Shown: one piece after another, positions 57,213 to 64,000 of the stretch
Position numbering within the stretch: the stretch's first letter is position 1
How the letters are laid out: the number at the start of each line of letters is the position of its first letter
Assembly: GCA_026874595.1 (NCBI GenBank)
Contig: CM049315.1
Span: 75,836,401 to 75,900,400, forward strand
From: Sipunculus nudus
Lineage: Eukaryota > Annelida > Sipuncula > Golfingiida > Sipunculidae
Length of the DNA stretch: 64,000 nt
Direction: 5' to 3'
Notes under the pieces: generated by a model
What the model was told of the DNA's origin: nothing
Databases searched by the model: none
What the model saw: the letters and a program-made list of their open reading frames with translations, nothing else
Program-made: the position numbers and the translations under genes

Positions 57213-60200
57213 ATGGCTGCCACTTTGCCAGCTTTAAACACAGGGCCGTTAAAGGCATCACAGACAGTACAACAACACTATGTACCCACCCCACCCACGT
57301 CCAAACCAACATCAGCCTCAGCCGCAGCACTCGCCAAAAAGATTAAACATGCCCAGAATAAGAAAGAGAAAGAAATGTTGGTAAAGCAGCAGATACTGAG
57401 GGCTCAGCAGCCTGATCTGAACAAGAGAGATGCTGCACAGTGAGTACCCACCATTGAGAGATGACATGATATTTTATGGAATTAATTGAATCAGTTTATA
57501 ATATACAGTGAAACCTCTATAATGTGGACATCCTTTACACTGGGCAAAACTGTTCACTTTATAGAGGTGCCCACTATATATACATAATGAACACTACATC
57601 AGTATGGACTAAAGAAATAAAAATGGATCTGTCAAAAACTGCCCACTATATAGAGGTGCCCACATTATGGAGGTGCCCACTAAGTGAGGTTGACTGAATT
57701 TAAATTATGAAACTTCAGAACTTAATATATGCCAGTATTTCTACACAGTACGTGCAGCCATAATATATACTGTAATATATCTAATATATACTGTAATATA
57801 TATGTAATATATATGTAACATATATTGTAATAAATTTCAAATATAAGTTAATAATATGTAAAACTTTTTGTAGGATTGTGATTAATTTCAGGTTGACAAG
57901 TGACAATTTACTGCTGGTCTTCGAGGGATGCAAGTGTAAATGTTGTTTCAAAAGATCTTGTATAATATGTATATTCTGAGAATAATTGCATGCCAAGAGG
58001 AGAATTTAAAATTCAGGCTGGTCATGTTTGAGTGATTTTCCTTCTCTTATTCACAGATACCGTAATTCCTACAAACACAATTTGTGCCTAGACATGCTAC
58101 AGGAGGGCTTTCACAAGTCATTTGCAGAATTGTTTGCTTTGATGAAGCAGCAACAACAGGAGCGTCTTCGTGCCGGACCTGAGAGTATACTGTGGAACCA
58201 GGTGCTGCTGGAAAACCAACCTGAAAAACTCAGCATGCTCAAAGAAAAGCTGACCACAGCAGAGGCCGCCCTCAGACAAGGTGATCACTTGTACAGTTTA
58301 TACTTTAGAAGACTTAGTCAGCTAGATTGAGAGTGTTGTAAATGCATATCTGTTGCTGCTGTTATAATACCTAGTTATTACCATGTTCCCTTTGTCTGTA
58401 CAACTGATATTTCCAGTTTTGGTAAAAGTTTGTAGGACCCTGCCTAGGTGCCATATAGTAATCAGTTCCTACTGTCCAGCTGTCTTGTCATTTTCTCAAG
58501 AACCATGTGAGCAATTGCTGTGGAACTTTTACTGAAAGTTGGTACCTATGAAAGGAATGTGCTATCAAAATGCAGATCCATCAGAAATTAAAGAAGGCCT
58601 CAAACTTGAAGGCCAGCATTTTTTAATTTGGACATAGCCAGTCCAATCATTCCACATATTTTTTTCAATTCCCAGGAGTTCATTTTATGAATAAAGTCTT
58701 AAGATGTCATTATAATCTTACAGAGAAAAGTTGCAGTGACAGTGTAGCTATTATAATTTTTTTTTATAATTAAAAGCTCATAGTTTTCTAGATTGAAATG
58801 GCACTCTACATATACTTTCTCAAATAACATACTGTCATCTTTGCTCTTACCTGTATGTGAATGGCACTACTGGCAATTTGTTTGAAATGTGTCACTTCCC
58901 TGTTCTTATTATGTAGGTGTGGCCAGTAATAATTATAGCTCAAGTCCTTGATGTAAGCTGATTTTCTGTGTGACTTGTCATTGATAATTTTCTATTTGTT
59001 CAGTGTGTACTCTGATTAACTAAACTATCACACCCCTTATTCATCGTTACTTTGACCTAATTATGGGAATAAACCCCCAAAATGCTGCTTCGCAGAAGGC
59101 TTTCCAATCTTGAGGTTGCGAGAGCTTTTTATAAGATCATAGTGATGTCACAAAGGTTAGTTATGTATGACGTTGCATTGACTGACATCATAAGCTGTTC
59201 TCAAGTGGTGAATATAACACAGTCATAGTGAAGTGTTTTGCCATATTTTGGATTATTTGTCTCATATGAATTTGGTGCAAGGTAAGACATTATTATTCAC
59301 TCGGCAGTCAGCAGAATAGCTCTTGCAACCTTTGGCCTAGAACGATTTATACTGTCTCTCTCATATAAAAAATATCCTGTGAGAGACGCCCCAATTATGC
59401 AAATTTTGTGCTTGTCAGGTGATTGACTTTTTACATTGCTAGTGGTAACTTGATTGGTTGCTCGCAAGTGCTCTGCCAATGATTGTTCATTGAATGAATA
59501 TGTGATCAAGGTCACTGAGAATTTATGGTTATGTCATTAGACTTCATCTCACTTTTTTCCACAGAGGATGCAGCTGCTGTGTACAAGGCCCAATTTGAGC
59601 TGGCCAAGTATTTCCAGAGCTCAGACAAATGGCTGGCAGACCATTTCTTTGCCCAGTGCCTGACAACCAGCACTGCTGTCAAGACAGACGGGGGCAGAAT
59701 GGCAGCAGATGCACATCGGAACGTGGGTCTGGCTCAAGAAGAAAGCGGTAATCCTCATTTATTTGATTACGTAAACATTTCTTAAACCCAAGCAACTATA
59801 TTCATAATATTTACCACTGTTTTCAGAAAAAGGATTTTTTTTTAATGGAAATAAAAAAATTAACTATTTTTAACAGTATCTAAGGGACAAAACAGATTCT
59901 GTTTTCAATGACTGTGTACATGCACGCTATAGAATAGTTATTCAGTTTGTATCCTAATTTGTTCTTTTTTTCATTTATTGAGAATCAGCTGTTTCATTGG
60001 TTAAATACATACAATATTGATCTTGGAAAAGTTAAGTACTTCTGGTTTGCTATTGAATTTAGTTTACAGGGTGTTTAATTAATACATTTGTTTTGAAAAC
60101 AAAATTCAAAAGTATGGTTGCAAAACAGTTTAGTATTCATTAAAGGGAAGCAAACAGCTTTTTTTATTATTTTCAGCACTTGCATGCAAAGTTGCAGGTT

Positions 60201-63200
60201 GCATATTATATTATTTGTTCAAATATTTTTTTGCAGTTAAATGATTTTATGTGACAAAGATTTCACTTGTTAAAGATTAAATTAAAGGTTTTCTGTGTCT
60301 CCTGCACATACAAACATATTTTTTTCTTCATTTTAGATCATACAATAAAGAACTTTTATTCTTTGGCCCTAATTAGAAAAATCTTTCCATGTTGATAATT
60401 AATTTCATAGCTCCACACTTATTTCTTTAATCATTCTTTGAGAATGATAAACAGTTTATATGGAAGTACACAGTACTTTACTATTAATTCTTTCCACCTA
60501 GGTATTAAACTTTAAAGAGATTGTGGCTCTGGTTGCAACAAAGAAGCAATTAATTAACATTACATGCTCAGTATTTCTTGAAAAGCTTTCTTATTAGTGT
60601 TTTTTAAGGCGGTGCCATGCTTTGTAGTGTGTGGTATGGCCCACTGCTTTTTGAAAATTTATGCATATTTCCAATTACCATATAGTTCATAGCAGTTTAA
60701 AGTTTAATGTTAACCATTAGATTACCTGACAGATGGTATTTGGTGAGTAGTATTAAGGTAGTGTGATCCAGTAATGCATGTCTAAGAAAGCTGACTGACG
60801 TGGCTAGTTCGTGTCTGACATTTATATTGCATGCAAAACTTAAATTACAGTCTAAATCTCCATATATATGACAACATTTGGGGGAAGTTTCAGGGATCAT
60901 TTACAGTTGTCTTAAAACTTATTTTGCTCTACTAAGTATATCATAATTGTTATCATGGTCACTGAAGCAGTTTGTTCCTGAATTTTGCTGATCTTACTGA
61001 AACTCCCCTCTAAAGCCATGTTTATTTATACCGCATGTTTCAGGGATACTAATATTATTATCTTGTCATATATATATATAATGATTATAAAGAAAGTCAC
61101 TATTTACATCTTATTTGCAATACATTTGTCACATAGAAAAGTAATTATACAGAGGATTATGTGATTAAAGTAAAAAAAATTACATTGTAAAATTTTCATA
61201 AAACTGAATTTTGATAGTATCATATATATCTATTAATTTGTGGTCTATCAGATAGCATGCAAGAAATAGAAGTACTGCTAATTTGCCCTCCCTCAAATTA
61301 ATTAAAAATGCATTAATTAGTTGCTATGGCTACCATTGTCATATAAAATGGAAAGCATAACAACTAATTATTACATTTTCCACATTCCAGTGTATTATGA
61401 CATCCAGCTGCCTGTATTAAATATTATCACTCTTGAGGATCAGGGCTTGAGTGCAGTCTCACTGCTTAGACCTACTTCTCCTGTATGTCTGCATGGTATA
61501 CACCTCCAAGATAACATTGCTGAACAACCAAAAATGGCCATTTTGCTGGCAAGACCATCATTTAGCACATTCTCAGCTGATGGTTCTACAGCCCAGACAA
61601 TATTGATCTGTCATGTAATCATTTTATAAAATACCCTGTGGTATTTCTTTATATTTTATATTAACCAGCTCCGTTGGTTTGCCTTATATCTGTGAAAGAT
61701 ATAGATTTATGATCTTCTTGTCTGAATTGAGCCCTTCAATCATTTAGTGCTATATTGTTACTTAAGATACTGGGTAAATTATTTATTCTTTATCTCATTT
61801 AAGAATTTATTTTATTAGGGTTTGTACAAATAAGTTTTGTATAGTTGTGTAATATCAGGAGGACAACTTAGTTTGATAGTTAAGTTACTGTCTGATAATC
61901 AGTTCTAGGTTATTTCTGTTCAAAACTAAGGTATTATGAATTACACCATTTTATATTATTTAACGTGGCTTTTCAGTTTTATGTATAATTATTATTTCAT
62001 AGATGACTGCACATTTTTGTTCACTTTTGTTTGCATGCCTGAATCATTCTTCTTTAATTTAAGAGGAATCACCATTTTAAATGAAGGGTATAAATTGATC
62101 CTTTAGCAAGTAAAACCATAGTCTTCATAAAAAATGTCATAAACCTTTGCATTTATGAATAATTTAAGTAAGAGGCAGAGCTTTACATATTTAAAACAGA
62201 CCTGTTATATAAATTGTGTACTCCTTAAAGGAGTATAAGTCATAAGTAATGTGCAAACTTACAGGTGCTGAAAGAGTAATTTTAAAAGTGTTTGAAAATC
62301 AGTAATGCTTTCTACAATTGTAGTCTGTAATGCTAACTATAATTATAGAATGTGACATAGCATAGGTAAATCAAAGCCATAACAAACACAGACACACACA
62401 CCCACCCAAGACAAAATAATTGTATATGGACAGATATAAACCTAATACACAGGGGAAGTTCAGTTCACACTGACTTGGAATCAAATGGGATGATCAGAAT
62501 TCATATCAAGTGCTCCACCTATGAGTGACTGACCCAATCTCCCCTAATTTTTTTGACACATTTACTGATACAGCAAGTGACATCACGTGCAAATTTATAT
62601 ATGTATAAATCTCTCCGAATATTTGTACACATTTATTTATACAGCAAGTGACATCATGTGCAAGTTTACAAAAATCTAAATCCCTCCAAATATTGGTACA
62701 GCAAGTAACATCATGTGCAAGTTTAAATAAATATATATATATATGATGCATGACCTCCTGGGTTCTTTTTATTCCTTTTCTGTTCTTTGATATCTTATAC
62801 ACCAAATTTGCATGCGACTATTATCATCTTTTATATAAAATAAATTAAAAAAAATATGTGAATGTGAGTTTGCTTGTTATGAAAAATTAAAACTGGTTTA
62901 TCAAATGATAATTGTATTCATGGAATACCGCACTCACTCATTTTGGGATTGTGTGGCCTAAAAAAATTACGAGTTGCACACAAGATATGGAGGAAGATTA
63001 CGCATTCTCTAATTTTAAGGATGAGGCAAATGGTGGTGATGATAAATTTATTTCATTTGTGGTGGTTTCAGAAAGTTTTAGGAATTTAGTAAGTTCTGTA
63101 TATATGTATTGAGATGTATTGGAAATATATTTTGATTCTGGAGCACATTTTCATAAAAAAAAAAAAAAAAAAAAAAAATTGACATGTGAAAGCTACAGTA

Positions 63201-63482
63201 CATCAGTGTGGTGAGAAAATGATAATTGTACCTGCAGGTTCTATGAGATGTGATGATTTCTTGCAGGTGACTACTTCGTTGCAGCAGAACATTTTGAGCA
63301 ATTTTACAAACTAACAAAAGATAAAGATGAATGGGTATCACAAGATGGGGACCTGGTACACACAGAGGCCTGCCAGCATTTATGTCGTATCTACAACATG
63401 GTGGGAAATAATTACGAGGCCAGTAATGACATAGAACAGTCCATCGTCTACCTCGTCAAAGCCTATGAGATGGCAAAAGAAG
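57213..63482 (+). CDS. TTC29: TTC29, axonemal TPR protein, N-terminal part (4 coding exons, partial)
   Basis: TTC29 is a tetratricopeptide-repeat protein of cilia and sperm flagella, associated with intraflagellar transport and dynein-arm function. Coding exons are 57213-57439, 58057-58280, 59565-59747 and 63267-63482, with AG/GT borders and agreeing phases, giving about 283 residues; the gene continues to the right. The ATG at 57213 follows an acceptor (57206-57208) by four bases, so a 5' UTR exon lies upstream. The N terminus is low in conservation and rich in Thr, Pro and Ala, then basic (KKIKHAQNKKEKEMLVKQQ). Exon 2 has the family core YRNSYKHNLCLDMLQEGFHK then SFAELFALMK. Exon 3 gives the first helix pairs (KYFQSSDKWLADHFFAQCL, AADAHRNVGLAQEESG). 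Exon 4 continues the TPR array (GDYFVAAEHFEQFYKL, IVYLVKAYEMAKEG). Identification is by strong family similarity. Confidence 0.94.
57506..57696. mobile_element. Pogo-like MITE in TTC29 intron 1
   Basis: The left end CAGTGAAACCTCTATAATGT and right end GTGAGGTTGACTG are inverted repeats. Internal GAGGTGCCCAC words repeat three times. TA precedes the left end; the right flank is AA, so the duplication is imperfect. Confidence 0.6.
59748..63266. other. TTC29 intron 3, no gene recognised
   Basis: The sequence is AT-rich and unassigned. A short direct repeat AGCAAGTGACATCATGTGCA (near 62571, 62643 and 62699) and a run of 24 A (63155-63178) are the only clear structures. Open frames here show no domain. 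Confidence 0.6.
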
Positions 63483-64000
63483 GTCAGTCAGAGCTACCTA
63501 CCATCCCTCTTAACTATAAGTAGACTGGCCCATTAATAGACTATCCCTATTGTTAAGTAGGCTGTCTTTAGTCAGGGTAAAAACTTCACTTGCTCTCTGA
63601 CATCTGAATGAGATAGCTGTGTGGTCTCCGTCCAGCCATTGGTGGAAATGCTCATACTTCTATTCTTTGTACCAACTCTGATCACGTTAACCCTCAGACT
63701 GGCAGTAAATTTTTTGGCTTAGTAATAACAATTATTACAAATTTGGACAGACTTTTCAGCCATTTGGGGACTTAAACTTAAAATGCTGTGTTGTTTTAAG
63801 CTGTGATTCCATGTATTCACAAAAAACATATCCGCAAAAGACGTACGTATGTTCCATAGTGCGCAGTCCATAAAAATTGTTTCCATAAGTACGTACGTTT
63901 TTCTTGCGGATACCCTTTCACGTGCCTCTTTTGAAACTACAAGGGCGACAGGCAGGAAGAAGGTCAATATGTCTCATCACTCTTGGTGCCGGGGCACTGT

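Noticed and set aside
1-64000. Prokaryotic-type defence system, CRISPR array or operon
   Set aside because: The window has spliced animal genes and eukaryotic transposons; no spacer-repeat array or clustered short genes were found.

Overview
The window is nuclear DNA of an animal, most likely a marine mollusc. It is AT-rich, its genes are split by introns with GT/AG borders, and it is crowded with transposon debris: TA-flanked pogo/Tc1-like miniature elements, AGCTCAGCTGA-ended repeats with GTCCGTC tracts, and AAGGTCAAGGTCA-rich tandem repeats. The protein matches are animal-like. The mollusc assignment is inference from repeat style and protein similarity, not from a database search.

Three host genes can be assembled exon by exon, with phases that agree at every junction. 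(1) Cytosolic arginyl-tRNA synthetase (RARS1) is on the minus strand. Seven coding exons lie between 20415 and 155, and the gene continues off the left edge. They cover the leucine-zipper N terminus, the Arg-tRNA synthetase N domain and the start of the catalytic core, including the HVGH class I signature. (2) SUPT7L (STAF65-gamma), a SAGA co-activator subunit, is on the minus strand. Nine coding exons lie between 42477 and 30222 and give a complete protein of about 387 residues. (3) TTC29, an axonemal TPR protein, is on the plus strand. Four coding exons lie between 57213 and 63482, and the gene runs off the right edge. SUPT7L and TTC29 are head to head across about 14.7 kb.

The RARS1 introns are repeat-laden. 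Intron 3 (3698-7374) holds a 1.3 kb repeat whose terminal hairpin is split by a TA-flanked 2.0 kb element. Intron 2 (7564-14571) holds the most striking structure of the window: a TA-flanked pogo-like element interrupted 14-16 bp from its right end by a 4.6 kb giant imperfect palindrome (9216-13846). Intron 1 (14719-20370) carries a second copy of the 1.3 kb repeat. From 20.6 to 30.2 kb the sequence is intergenic, with a badly decayed non-LTR retrotransposon (about 22.9-26.7 kb) and a tRNA-derived SINE.

The SUPT7L introns carry four non-autonomous DNA elements and a SINE. The intergenic interval between SUPT7L and TTC29 holds a nested pair. A 3,036 bp hAT element, with a CGGBP1-like zinc-finger transposase, sits inside an ORF of an outer 4.5 kb terminal-inverted-repeat element (45606-50142). 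Further right are a 674 bp element with an 8 bp target duplication, a pogo element that keeps a 57-residue CENP-B-type DNA-binding remnant, and a full-length-looking AGCTCAGCTGA repeat. No prokaryotic system, CRISPR array, rRNA gene or intact tRNA gene was seen.
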